Shown here: one piece after another, positions 22,666 through 30,117 of the stretch
Layout of the letters: each line of letters opens with the position of its first letter
Numbering within the stretch: the stretch's first letter is position 1
Assembly (NCBI GenBank): GCA_024655885.1
Contig: JANLFN010000016.1
Span: 1 to 52,916, forward strand
DNA: 52,916 nt
Reading direction: 5' to 3'
DNA from: Eubacteriales bacterium
GTDB taxonomy: Bacteria > Bacillota > Clostridia > Acetivibrionales > JANLFN01
Program-made: the position numbers and the translations under genes
Notes under the pieces: model-generated
Seen by the model: the letters and a program-made list of their open reading frames with translations, nothing else
The model's database searches: none
Told to the model about the DNA's origin: nothing

Positions 22666-24078
22666 ATGAGCAGTGAAAAACAGAAGGCGGCATTGAGTTC
22701 GGTAGTGGCGGCGGTCTTTCTGACCTTGGTTAAAATAGGTGTGGGCGTGTTTACCGGAAGCCTCGGAATCCTGTCTGAGGCCGCTCATTCCGCGCTGGAC
22801 CTGGGGGCGGCTTTTGTGACCTTCTTTGCCGTCAGGATTTCGGATAAACCGGCCGACAGGGAGCACCATTACGGGCATGGCAAAGTGGAGAGCTTTTCAG
22901 CCCTCATTGAGACCCTGCTGCTGCTTGCAACCTGCGGGTGGATTATCTATGAGGCTATGGGCAGGCTGTTCTGGGGAAGGATGGTGTCCATTGAAGCGGA
23001 TAAGAGCGTATGGGGCATGGCCGTCATGGTCCTGTCCATTGCTATCAATGTTTCAAGGTCCAGGGTGCTGAAGCGGACGGCAAAGAAATACGGAAGCCAG
23101 GCGCTGGAAGCGGATGCCCTTCATTTTGACACCGATGTGTGGAGTTCTTTGGTGGTTATCGCCGGATTGGTCTGTGCCGGAATAGGAGATTTGCTGGGAA
23201 TCCCGGCGCTGCAGTACGGTGACCCGGTAGCGGCCCTGGGAGTTTCGGCGCTGGTTATTGTGGTGAGTGTGCGGATGGGAAAAAAGACGGTGGACGTGCT
23301 GCTGGATACTGCGCCGGAGGGCATGGTGGAAAGTATTTTGAATGAGGTGAAGGGCGTGCCGGGGGTCCTTGAGGTCTCCAATATAAGAGTCCGGCCCTCG
23401 GGCCCCAATTATTTCATTGACCTGTGTGCAGGTATCGGCAGGAATGAAAGCCATAGGGTGGTGCACTCCATTGTGGACAGCATCAGGGAAAATCTGCAGA
23501 AAAAAATACCCAACAGCGATATCGTCATCAGCACTTTTCCCGTAGATGTGGCGGGAATGCAGGATATGGAGATCTACCAGACCATAAAAAAGATCGTGGA
23601 CAGATTCCCCGTGTGCACAAATATCCACAACATCCATGTCTATGATGTCTCAAGCAAAAAAAATATTGCCATCCACATAGAGGTAAAGGAGCCCATGAGC
23701 CTGGAAGAGTCCCATGAGCTGTCCCATACCATAGCAGCCATGATACAGGAGGCTGTGGAGGGCGTGGAGGATGTGAGCGTGAATTTCGAGTATGTAAAGA
23801 GGGACTATATCCAGGCCCAGGATATTACGGCCCAAAGCGGAGAGCTGATCCGGAAGATTGACGAGTTGATGAAAAACGGGCCGGACAGGGTGGGCTGCCA
23901 TGATATCAAGGTTTACAGGGAAGGGGACAGGGTTTCCATTTTCCTGCACTGTGAACTGTGCGGAAGCTATACCACCGAAAAGATAGAGGCCGTATCCAGA
24001 AATGTTTCAGACACTATTAAGGAGAACATCGACGGTATAGAAAACATACACATCCACGTGGAACCCGCCGAAGAATAG
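22666..24078 (+). CDS. cation diffusion facilitator (Ni/Co-type) exporter
   Basis: Membrane exporter of 470 aa that expels divalent metals using the proton gradient. The membrane domain (about 1-205) shows the metal-site motifs SEAAHSALDLGA (about 43-54; His and Asp) and LHFDTDVWSS (His-x3-Asp, about 150). The cytoplasmic part is unusually long: about 265 aa with three successive CDF C-terminal (ferredoxin-like) modules, starting near VESILNEVKGVPGVLEV, DMEIYQTIKKIVDRFPV and GELIRKIDELMKNGPDRV. Most family members have only one. ATG 22666 follows GGGGAGG; an apparent longer frame is riboswitch RNA. Control by the NiCo riboswitch predicts Ni/Co export. Confidence 0.92.
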   Translation: MSSEKQKAALSSVVAAVFLTLVKIGVGVFTGSLGILSEAAHSALDLGAAFVTFFAVRISDKPADREHHYGHGKVESFSALIETLLLLATCGWIIYEAMGRLFWGRMVSIEADKSVWGMAVMVLSIAINVSRSRVLKRTAKKYGSQALEADALHFDTDVWSSLVVIAGLVCAGIGDLLGIPALQYGDPVAALGVSALVIVVSVRMGKKTVDVLLDTAPEGMVESILNEVKGVPGVLEVSNIRVRPSGPNYFIDLCAGIGRNESHRVVHSIVDSIRENLQKKIPNSDIVISTFPVDVAGMQDMEIYQTIKKIVDRFPVCTNIHNIHVYDVSSKKNIAIHIEVKEPMSLEESHELSHTIAAMIQEAVEGVEDVSVNFEYVKRDYIQAQDITAQSGELIRKIDELMKNGPDRVGCHDIKVYREGDRVSIFLHCELCGSYTTEKIEAVSRNVSDTIKENIDGIENIHIHVEPAEE

Positions 24079-24080
24079 AA

Positions 24081-24104
24081 CAGGCAGGCTATTGCCTGTC
24101 TTTA
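24081..24104 (+). terminator. weak terminator overlapping end of the XRE gene
   Basis: CAGGCA (24081-24086) pairs with TGCCTG (24093-24098), followed by TCTTTATCTT. It overlaps the 3' end of the converging XRE gene and may serve both. Confidence 0.5.
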
Positions 24105-24751
24105 TCTTCAAACATTTTTTCTACAAGCTGGAAAAGGCTTAAGTCGAGGCTGATTCCCAGGTCGTACACCCTTTTGGCAAAATGCAGGTAATGAAGGCTG
24201 TCGGGACTGCTGATCCAATTTTTGAGGTCTTTGTCTTTAATATGGGGCAGGTAATCCTTTTGAGACCCCTTTTTGCCGTATGGGTTGTGCTTGATGGCAT
24301 ATTCAAGGTCGCTGGGAGTGTTTTCCCGGAAGAAAAAGTCGGGGCTTATCCCTTCATATTTTGCAAGGATATCGATGTAAGAAAGCAGGACATCGCCGTC
24401 CTTTCCTCTTTCCAGGGACTCCAGAACCGAAGGGGACACATCCATTCCCGTGACGTTTTTAATGTCTGCCGCCATCTGGGAGTAGGTCATCCCGTTTTTC
24501 TCCCGGATCAGTTTTATGTTTGAAGGGATAAACCTGTCCAGATGGACATACCCCGCCATATTCATGAGCTTTATATAGGAAATACCCAGAGGCGAAGAGA
24601 GCTTTTTCAGCGTATCGGGTTCGGGTATGGTCAGGCCCTTCTCAATCCTATTTATGGTTGCGTTGCTGATATGGGATAAATAGCTGAGTTTCCTTTGGCT
24701 GTATTTTTTTGCTTCTCTTAGTTCTTTAATGTATTTACCTATATCAGACAT
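24089..24751 (-). CDS. XRE-family transcriptional regulator with two HTH-like segments
   Basis: DNA-binding protein of 220 aa. Residues about 4-58 are a classic HTH_3 domain (IKELREAKKYSQRKLSYLSH and NATINRIEKG). A second HTH-like region follows at about 74-130 (IKLIREKNGMTYSQMAADIK, VLESLERGKDG). The C-terminal 80 residues are unknown. The start at 24751 has GGGTGATGG upstream. It is divergent from the operator-flanked promoter at 24831-24884, its probable target. No phage genes surround it. Confidence 0.88.
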   Translation of the reverse strand: MSDIGKYIKELREAKKYSQRKLSYLSHISNATINRIEKGLTIPEPDTLKKLSSPLGISYIKLMNMAGYVHLDRFIPSNIKLIREKNGMTYSQMAADIKNVTGMDVSPSVLESLERGKDGDVLLSYIDILAKYEGISPDFFFRENTPSDLEYAIKHNPYGKKGSQKDYLPHIKDKDLKNWISSPDSLHYLHFAKRVYDLGISLDLSLFQLVEKMFEDKDRQ

Positions 24752-24830
24752 TAAAAACCATCACCCATAAAGATTTTATAACATTTCCAAGGAATAGGGG
24801 AATAAAAAAGCAAGAAATTTTCGAAAAAGT

Positions 24831-24884
24831 GTTGCATATAAGTAACGAATATGGTATAATTTTAAAACGTTGCATGTGTGTAAC
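24831..24884 (+). promoter_or_regulatory. promoter framed by two 16-bp operator-like sites
   Basis: Sites GTTGCATATAAGTAAC (24831-24846) and GTTGCATGTGTGTAAC (24869-24884) share GTTGCAT and GTAAC and are themselves imperfect dyads. The -35 TTGCAT (24832-24837) lies inside the first site. A perfect -10 TATAAT (24855-24860) follows 17 bp later, and the second site covers the transcript start. A repressor bound to both would block the promoter; the neighbouring XRE protein is the best candidate. Confidence 0.7.
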
Positions 24885-24915
24885 ATATTTTAAAAACACT
24901 TTTCTCTCCTTGCAG

Positions 24916-25069
24916 AGATGCCGCGCTTTAAAGCTTGCAGCAACCGGTTCTAAAGTGCGGTATCTACAGGAGGATGTGAAAACTATAGGGGTTCTTTTTT
25001 GCGGGCCGCTTATAGTCCGCTATACGCGGTATAGCAAAACCTATAGGACTCCTTTTTTTCACAGCCTCC
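24916..25069 (+). ncRNA. structured leader RNA of unknown class
   Basis: Two structures in a row. First, AGATGCCGC (24916-24924) pairs with GCGGTATCT (24957-24965), 9 bp with one G-U, enclosing GCTTTAAAGC and AACCGGTT dyads (a possible three-way junction). Second, a long hairpin: GGAGGATGTGAAAA (24969-24982) with TTTTCACAGCCTCC (25056-25069), CTATAGG (24983-24989) with CCTATAG (25040-25046), TTTTGC (24997-25002) with GCAAAA (25034-25039), and a tip GCTATAC/GTATAGC (25019-25035). I cannot match it to a known riboswitch family. Confidence 0.55.
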
Positions 25070-25142
25070 CGCATTAAAGCCTAAAGGCATTTTTGCTGTA
25101 GGGCTTTCGATAGATCAAGACGGGAAGGGGTGAATATCTATT

Positions 25143-25346
25143 ATGCATGTATATGAGTTCAATGCCGTAAGGAGAAGACCCGAAACCGGGGACGAGGATT
25201 TTTCTGAAATCCCGTGGCGTTTTCCGGTGGAAACAAGAATCAAGGGAAAGGTAAAATTTACCACATCCTTTGACGGTACGGAGTGCAGAGCATCTCTGAC
25301 AAGGATGGGCTATGGTGCCCATTGTCCCGGACTGTACCGAAGGAAA
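25143..25346 (+). pseudogene. short DUF1905-like gene, probably 3'-truncated
   Basis: Encodes 67 aa resembling the first two thirds of DUF1905 (VYEFNAVRRRPETG, KVKFTTSFDG, then SLTRMGYGAHCPGL). Full domains continue past the conserved Met-Gly segment for about 25 more residues with a KEIR-type helix; here a stop follows LYRRK, and the next codons in another frame begin EIMGHV, suggesting a one-base slip. GGAAGGGG (25123-25130) precedes ATG 25143. The stop region overlaps an intrinsic terminator. It is the only gene in the operator-controlled unit. It may be a working short version. Confidence 0.55.
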
Positions 25347-25376
25347 TAATGGGGCATGTCCGGGCCTATTTTTTTT
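25326..25376 (+). terminator. intrinsic terminator overlapping the DUF1905-like gene
   Basis: CCCGGAC (25326-25332) pairs with GTCCGGG (25358-25364) around a 25-nt loop, followed by CCTA and eight Ts (25369-25376). Confidence 0.75.
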
Positions 25377-25394
25377 ATATTGTTTTATAAATGC

Positions 25395-25423
25395 TTTATA
25401 ATGTTGCTTTATATTGGTATAAT
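25395..25423 (+). promoter_or_regulatory. candidate promoter for nitroreductase gene
   Basis: TTTATA (25395-25400) and TATAAT (25418-25423), 17 bp apart. The ribosome binding site GGAAGGAGTG follows at about 25459-25468. Confidence 0.5.
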
Positions 25424-25478
25424 TGTATATAGATAATGTAAAACGTTTGTGAGGGATAGGAAGGAGTGAACTCCCAAT

Positions 25479-26039
25479 ATGAATGATGTGCTGAAGTGTA
25501 TCATGAGCAGGAGGAGCATAAGGGCGTACAAGCCTGAGCAGATTAAAGAGGAGGAATTGCAGGCCATTGTCCAGGCCGGATTGTATGCCCCCAGCGCAGG
25601 GAACCAGCAGTCCTGGCATTTTACGGTAATTCAAAACCCGGGTGTGATCGACAAGATAACCCGGACTCTCAAAGCTGCTTTTCTCAAGTCGGATAACGAA
25701 CGCTTCCGTCAGATGGCGGCAAATGAAAAATTCAGCGTGTTTTACAATGCTCCCACCGTGATTATTGTTTCGGGAGATGAGAAGGCCATGATGCCGCAGC
25801 AGGACAGCGCGGCCGCAGTGGAAAACATGCTGCTGGCCGCAGCGTCCCTGAATATCGGGTCCTGCTGGATCGGCATGACGGGTTTCCTTTTCAGCACCGA
25901 GGAAGGGAAGGCACTGACAAAGGAATTAGGCATTCCTGAGGGCTACAAGCCTTTAAACACCATCGTTCTAGGCTATAAAGCGGCGGCGGATCCCAGCCCT
26001 GCTCCCCGGAAGGAAAACCTGGTAAATTACATCAAATAG
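25479..26039 (+). CDS. nitroreductase family protein
   Basis: FMN-dependent oxidoreductase of 186 aa using NAD(P)H; the natural substrate is not predictable. Visible are the N-terminal flavin-phosphate site SRRSIRAYKPEQI (about 10-22), YAPSAGNQQSWHFTVI (about 36-51), and the late segment IGSCWIGMTGF with the flavin-binding AVENMLLAAASLNIGS helix before it. Length is typical for the short, ferredoxin-free class found in anaerobes. GGAAGGAGTG lies upstream of ATG 25479. Monocistronic, closed by a strong terminator. Confidence 0.93.
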   Translation: MNDVLKCIMSRRSIRAYKPEQIKEEELQAIVQAGLYAPSAGNQQSWHFTVIQNPGVIDKITRTLKAAFLKSDNERFRQMAANEKFSVFYNAPTVIIVSGDEKAMMPQQDSAAAVENMLLAAASLNIGSCWIGMTGFLFSTEEGKALTKELGIPEGYKPLNTIVLGYKAAADPSPAPRKENLVNYIK

Positions 26040-26042
26040 CGT

Positions 26043-26075
26043 ACCGGCCCGGACAAGATCCGGGGCCGGTTGTTT
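26043..26075 (+). terminator. intrinsic terminator after nitroreductase gene
   Basis: ACCGGCC-CGGA (26043-26053) pairs with TCCG-GGGCCGGT (26059-26070), followed by TGTTT. Confidence 0.8.
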
Positions 26076-26135
26076 CACCCTGCGGGAAAAGCCCTCAACA
26101 GCCGTTTATCAACGGATTGGAGAGGGATTTTTTCA

Positions 26136-26231
26136 ATGATCAGACATTTTATAAAAATATTTGACCGGGGTGTGGGGGACGACTTTGCGGATAGCGTGAG
26201 AGAAATCCTGGAGGAATACGTGGCGGGTTGA
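26136..26231 (+). CDS. possible 31-aa small protein
   Basis: ATG 26136 follows GGAGAGGG (26119-26126) at 9 nt. The product starts MIRHFIKIFDRGVGDDFADS and ends in an acidic amphipathic helix. No homology is recognised. It lies between a terminator and the HD-domain gene and could be an upstream member of that operon. Coding status rests on the ribosome binding site and a clean reading frame only. Confidence 0.35.
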   Translation: MIRHFIKIFDRGVGDDFADSVREILEEYVAG

Positions 26232-26283
26232 CAGCGAAGGCCTGTGAGGTTAGTATATAAAGAAAACGAAGGAAGGAATTATA

Positions 26284-26865
26284 GTGGGAAACATGACGCC
26301 AACAAGGGAACAGGCCTTAGAGCTTTTAACAAAGTATAACAAAAACGACAGCCTCATAAAGCACGCGCTGGCTGTTGAAGCGGTCATGCGGCATTTTGCG
26401 GATATCCTGGGAGAATCGGAAAGGGAAAAGTGGGGCATCATAGGATTGGTACACGATATTGATTATGAAATGTACCCTGAACAGCACTGCATAAAAGCAA
26501 GAGAGATACTGGAGGAGCACGGCTGGCCCGAGGACTACATCCATGCCGTGCAAAGCCACGGCTGGGAGCTGTGCTGCGGGGTTGAACCGGTCCGACGGAT
26601 GGAAAAGGTTTTGTATGCCGTGGATGAATTAACCGGTTTAATTACGGCCACCGCCATTCTCCGGCCAAGTAAAAGCGTCCTTGACCTTGAAGCAAAATCG
26701 GTAAAAAAGAAGTGGAAGCAAAAAGGGTTTGCCGCCGGCGTGAACCGTGAGGTGATAGAAAAGGGTGTGAAGATGCTGGATATGGAGCTTGATTGGGTCA
26801 TAGAAGAAACCATCAAGGGGATGCGGAAGGCGGCGGAGAGCATAGGATTAAAAGGAGAGCTGTAA
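26284..26865 (+). CDS. HD-domain hydrolase (HDIG type)
   Basis: Predicted metal-dependent phosphohydrolase of 193 aa. The HD core is visible: KHALAVEAVMRHFA (His27 as first ligand), then IIGLVHDIDYEMYPEQHC (the His-Asp pair near residue 57), and AVQSHGWELCCGVEP further on. Proteins of this compact type are found in many Clostridia and the substrate is unknown. Start GTG 26284 follows AAGGAAGGAA. The stop overlaps the next gene's start (TAATG), so the two are translationally coupled. Confidence 0.88.
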   Translation: MGNMTPTREQALELLTKYNKNDSLIKHALAVEAVMRHFADILGESEREKWGIIGLVHDIDYEMYPEQHCIKAREILEEHGWPEDYIHAVQSHGWELCCGVEPVRRMEKVLYAVDELTGLITATAILRPSKSVLDLEAKSVKKKWKQKGFAAGVNREVIEKGVKMLDMELDWVIEETIKGMRKAAESIGLKGEL

Positions 26866-27128
26866 TGTACCGTGACGACAAGGCAATTATTCAATGCCCC
26901 AAGTGTTCCCAAAAACTGCGGGTGCCTGGAGATGAGGGAAAATTATCCGTTACGTGCCCCATATGCAAAACGGAGTTCATTTTTAATCCCAGGAATATTC
27001 TATATAGAACCACATCATATTTTAAAAATATTCTGAATGCCTGGAAGCGAAATATATCGAATTTAAGGACGTACGAGAATGTTTTTTACCAGGTGTGGAG
27101 AAGCATGAACAGCCGGTTCAGGAGGTAA
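26865..27128 (+). CDS. small zinc-ribbon protein
   Basis: Protein of 87 aa. A zinc ribbon fills residues 11-45: CPKC and CPIC knuckles in IIQCPKCSQKLRVP and VTCPICKTEFIFNP. The basic C-terminal half (Lys/Arg/Tyr-rich) resembles the MJ0042-like ribbons joined to a nucleic-acid or membrane contacting tail. AGGAG lies inside the end of the HD gene, with TAATG overlap. It probably works with the HD hydrolase. Specific role unknown. Confidence 0.8.
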   Translation: MYRDDKAIIQCPKCSQKLRVPGDEGKLSVTCPICKTEFIFNPRNILYRTTSYFKNILNAWKRNISNLRTYENVFYQVWRSMNSRFRR

Positions 27129-27221
27129 AGCTTTAAAAATTGATTTCTTATTTTTATCCTCCACATATCGTACCTGAGATATAATGAAAATATTATTAAA
27201 AGAAATGAGGGTGGGTTCTAC

Positions 27222-27866
27222 ATGGATATATTTAAAACTTTTTACAGTGCGCGGGATGACGGAAATGCTGCAAAAATGTCCGCATATATGAAAAATCGAT
27301 TTCCTTTTTTGGGCATACCAAAGCCAATCAGGGCAAAGCTCTCCAGGGATTTTTTGAGACAAAAGAAAACGGAGAAAGAAATTGACTGGCCGTTTATATT
27401 TGGGTGCTACAATATGCCGGAGAGAGAGTTTCACTATCTGGCCCTGGATTACTTGACCGCTGTTAAAGACCTGCTGGTTCCCGGGGATATGGGTAAAATT
27501 GAAGCACTTATAACCACAAATTCCTGGTGGGATAGCGTGGATTGCCTTGATGCCGTTGTGGGACACCTTTGCCTTGAATACCCTGGGTTAAAAGACAGTA
27601 TTATCCCCAGATGGATTGACAGTGAAAATATATGGCTCAAGAGGATATCCATTGATTTTCAGCTGCAATATAAGGAAAAGACCGACACAGATGTTTTAAG
27701 CCGGGCAATACTGAAAAATTGCGATACAGGAGAGTTTTTCATAAACAAAGCCATAGGCTGGGCCTTAAGGCAGTATTCAAAAACAGACAGGGAATGGGTA
27801 AAACAGTTTATTGTCCGCAATAAACTGCACCCTTTAAGTGTTAAAGAAGCAGGCAAATATCTTTAG
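27222..27866 (+). CDS. DNA alkylation repair protein (AlkD-like glycosylase)
   Basis: HEAT-repeat DNA glycosylase of 214 aa that removes alkylated bases such as 3-methyladenine and 7-methylguanine without base flipping. Family marks: LGIPKPIRAKLSRDFL (about 31-46), the catalytic-surface motif ITTNSWWDSVD (about 97-107; Trp and Asp), WLKRISIDFQLQYK, and FINKAIGWALRQYSKTD near the end. Length is typical. ATG 27222 follows GAGGGTGGG. It appears monocistronic. Confidence 0.92.
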   Translation: MDIFKTFYSARDDGNAAKMSAYMKNRFPFLGIPKPIRAKLSRDFLRQKKTEKEIDWPFIFGCYNMPEREFHYLALDYLTAVKDLLVPGDMGKIEALITTNSWWDSVDCLDAVVGHLCLEYPGLKDSIIPRWIDSENIWLKRISIDFQLQYKEKTDTDVLSRAILKNCDTGEFFINKAIGWALRQYSKTDREWVKQFIVRNKLHPLSVKEAGKYL

Positions 27867-27932
27867 TTTTAATAAAAATATAGTTTTATGAACAAGCTAT
27901 TATTACAATTTCATGAAGAGGCTCATTACTCC

Positions 27933-27962
27933 AAAATATGGGCTTGCAAAAGACCATATTTT
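27933..27962 (+). other. stem-loop after the AlkD gene
   Basis: AAAATATGG (27933-27941) pairs with CCATATTTT (27954-27962). The 3' arm ends in Ts, so it may act as a weak terminator. Confidence 0.45.
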
Positions 27963-28069
27963 CCATTCTGAGGAGTCGATGCTCTAACAGTGTTCTGCAA
28001 TTGATAAACAGCCGTTGGGCAGCGGATATGATAAAATACTTATTAAAGCAAACGGAAGAAGGGAAGAAA

Positions 28070-28423
28070 ATGTCGAAAAGTGTAGGAAGCGCTAAAAAAG
28101 CTGATATCACCATGCGCATGTCGGAATTTGAAATGCCTCCCATGCAGGATGTCCTTATTGTGGGCAGGGGGGCGCCAATCGGGCCGGAAGCGGCAAGATG
28201 CATGGTGGATATGCTATCCCCTGACCAGTATGAAATCATAAAGGTGGATCATCCCGCCATAGAGGCCATGGTAGTAAGGAAGGCTCTTTTCAATATGCTT
28301 CCACAGGAAAAGCTGGTTGCATTTTTATTGGAAGAGGGGGGTAGGGTTGCTAACGGGTCGACCATAGTGAAAGCCCAGGTCAACATTGTACTCCATATCA
28401 GCAAATCCATCGACATGTCATGA
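28070..28423 (+). CDS. hypothetical protein, 117 aa
   Basis: I do not recognise this protein. It is soluble, with no signal peptide, opening with MSKSVGSAKKADITMRMSEF. It contains a compact alpha/beta segment (DVLIVGRGAPIGPEAARCMV, then a KVDHPAIEAMVVRKAL helix) and ends in beta-rich VKAQVNIVLHIS. I chose ATG 28070 with GAAGGGAAG close upstream; the open frame reaches 27938 but that part crosses a hairpin. It is followed by a strong terminator and then the ger operon, so it is transcribed separately. Confidence 0.65.
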   Translation: MSKSVGSAKKADITMRMSEFEMPPMQDVLIVGRGAPIGPEAARCMVDMLSPDQYEIIKVDHPAIEAMVVRKALFNMLPQEKLVAFLLEEGGRVANGSTIVKAQVNIVLHISKSIDMS

Positions 28424-28424
28424 G

Positions 28425-28452
28425 AAAAGCGCTGGCGGCAGGGCTTTTTTTA
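28425..28452 (+). terminator. intrinsic terminator
   Basis: AAAAGC-G-CTG (28425-28433) pairs with CAG-G-GCTTTT (28439-28448) around GCGG, ending in a T-run to 28451. Confidence 0.85.
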
Positions 28453-28490
28453 TTTTGCTTGTTTGCCTTTGCTTAAAGGGCGCTAATTGT

Positions 28491-28520
28491 GTATGCAGAA
28501 TAAAGGTATTGGTCACACTA
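28491..28520 (+). promoter_or_regulatory. candidate forespore sigma-G promoter of the ger operon
   Basis: GTATG (28491-28495) and CACACTA (28514-28520) are 18 bp apart, close to the sigma-G pattern GnATR-N18-CATnnTA. Sigma-G control is the rule for germinant receptors. If real, transcription begins near 28527, which favours a start at GTG 28540 over ATG 28525. Confidence 0.4.
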
Positions 28521-28524
28521 TAAA

Positions 28525-30117
28525 ATGGGTGATGAAGGTGTGTTTGAAAAAATAAAAAACAGTAATAGGGCAGCAAAGCAAAACATCAACAGCGATGGTG
28601 CCTGCATTGATGAAAATGAACCTATACCACAGGCAATTGAAGCAGTAAAAGCAAGACTCGGTGAAATATTTTCCGGATGCAGTGATTTTATGTATCGGGA
28701 AATTGTATGCGGGGAAAACAATTGCATCAAAATGTCGGTGGCATATATCAATGGTTTTGTAGACAAGAGGGTGTTAAACCAGGATGTGGTCCGTCCGGTG
28801 CTCGACTATTTTTCTAATGCAATACTGCAGGATAAAAGAAACCGCATATACGAACAGCTCAAAGAATGCGTTGTCAACAACAGCGACATTAAGGAAGCGG
28901 AAAATATGCGGCAGGTTGTAGACAATATCGTGTCTGGGGAAGCCCTGCTTTTTATTGACGGAGAAGACAGGGCCTTGGTTATCGGGGTAAAAGCCCCACA
29001 GGGCAGGCAGGTATCAGAGCCGGACACAGAGGTTTCCATAAGGGGTGCAAGGGAAGGTTTTGTCGAGAACCTGCTTACAAATACCACTCTTATCCGCAAA
29101 AGGATTAAAAACCCGAACCTGAAGCTGGAAATAATGCAGTTGGGGGAACAGACCAAAACCGATATTTGCATTTGCTATATCAAGGGGATTGCCAATGAGG
29201 AGATTGTCAAGGAAGTGCGGGACAGGCTCAAAAAAATCAAAACCGACGCCATCCTCGACTCCGGGTATATTGAGCAGTTTATTTCCGACAGCCGGCTGTC
29301 CCTTTTCCCTACGGTGGGAAACAGCGAAAAATGCGACAAGCTGGCAGGAAAACTGCTGGAGGGGCGGGTGGCCATTTTCTGCGACGGGACGCCCTATGTC
29401 CTTACGGTTCCTTACCTTTATATAGAGTCCATTCAAGCATCGGATGATTACTATGACCATGCTTTTTTTGCTACTTTTATGCGGCTGTTACGGCTGCTTG
29501 CGCTGCTGGTGTCAAATTTGCTGCCGGGAATGTATGTAGCGCTGGTCGGCTTCCATCATACGGTAATCCCGTTCAAGCTGATGATCACCCTGGCGGCTTC
29601 ACGGCAGGGGATCCCTTTTTCGCCTTTTACCGAAGCGGTATTGATGATCCTGGCCTTTGAACTCCTCCGTGAAGCGGGTGTCCGTATGCCAAGGCCCATA
29701 GGCCAGTCATTGAGCATTGTGGGGGCCCTTGTGCTGGGAGAGGCGTCGGTTGCGGCAGGGATTTCCAGCAACCTTATGGTGATCATTGTCGCCATAACAG
29801 CCGTATGCAGCTTTGTTGTCCCGCCGCTGATCAGGGCAACCATGCTAATACGCTTTGTGTTCCTGGCTGCGGCAAATTTTCTGGGTTTCTTTGGAATATC
29901 CTCTGTGTTTGTGGCTGTTTTCATACACCTCTGCAGGCTGCGTTCCTTTGGAATCCCATATATGGCACCTTTTTCACCGCTTACGGCTTCCGACCTCAAA
30001 GACTCCCTGGTTGTGGTGCCCATCTGGGCGATGGTTACAAGGCCGAGGATACTGCGGCAGGAGAATGTCAAAGGTGCAGCAGGTGTAAAACGCCAGGAGG
30101 TGCGGCTAAAGCGGTGA
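28525..30117 (+). CDS. spore germinant receptor subunit A (GerAA/GerKA family)
   Basis: Inner spore-membrane receptor subunit of 530 aa. A long soluble N-terminal domain (about 1-310) contains the family block DFMYREIVCGENNCIKMSVA and a later SRLSLFPTVGNSEKCDK. The membrane domain (about 310-500) has several helices, including LLPGMYVALVGFHHTVIPF, PFTEAVLMILAFELLREAG and RPIGQSLSIVGALVLGEASV. The ATG at 28525 has no ribosome binding site; GTG 28540 with GGTGAT upstream is an alternative. It forms, with the C and B subunits encoded downstream, a receptor that triggers germination in response to small nutrients. Confidence 0.94.
   Translation: MGDEGVFEKIKNSNRAAKQNINSDGACIDENEPIPQAIEAVKARLGEIFSGCSDFMYREIVCGENNCIKMSVAYINGFVDKRVLNQDVVRPVLDYFSNAILQDKRNRIYEQLKECVVNNSDIKEAENMRQVVDNIVSGEALLFIDGEDRALVIGVKAPQGRQVSEPDTEVSIRGAREGFVENLLTNTTLIRKRIKNPNLKLEIMQLGEQTKTDICICYIKGIANEEIVKEVRDRLKKIKTDAILDSGYIEQFISDSRLSLFPTVGNSEKCDKLAGKLLEGRVAIFCDGTPYVLTVPYLYIESIQASDDYYDHAFFATFMRLLRLLALLVSNLLPGMYVALVGFHHTVIPFKLMITLAASRQGIPFSPFTEAVLMILAFELLREAGVRMPRPIGQSLSIVGALVLGEASVAAGISSNLMVIIVAITAVCSFVVPPLIRATMLIRFVFLAAANFLGFFGISSVFVAVFIHLCRLRSFGIPYMAPFSPLTASDLKDSLVVVPIWAMVTRPRILRQENVKGAAGVKRQEVRLKR

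Noticed and set aside
24905-24970. S-box (SAM-I) riboswitch candidate, because of CTCT...AGAG and GCAGCAACCGG
   Set aside because: The conserved GAGGGA-x-TGGCCC core and the AAACC and GGTGCTAA blocks are missing.
24976-25077. Possible 33-aa peptide starting GTG 24976
   Set aside because: AGGAGG is only 2-3 nt before the codon, the sequence is one arm and loop of a long hairpin, and the peptide shows no sensible composition.
29805-30113. Long N-terminal extension of the GerKC reading frame
   Set aside because: It lies out of frame inside gerKA. The lipoprotein signal peptide begins at GTG 30114.
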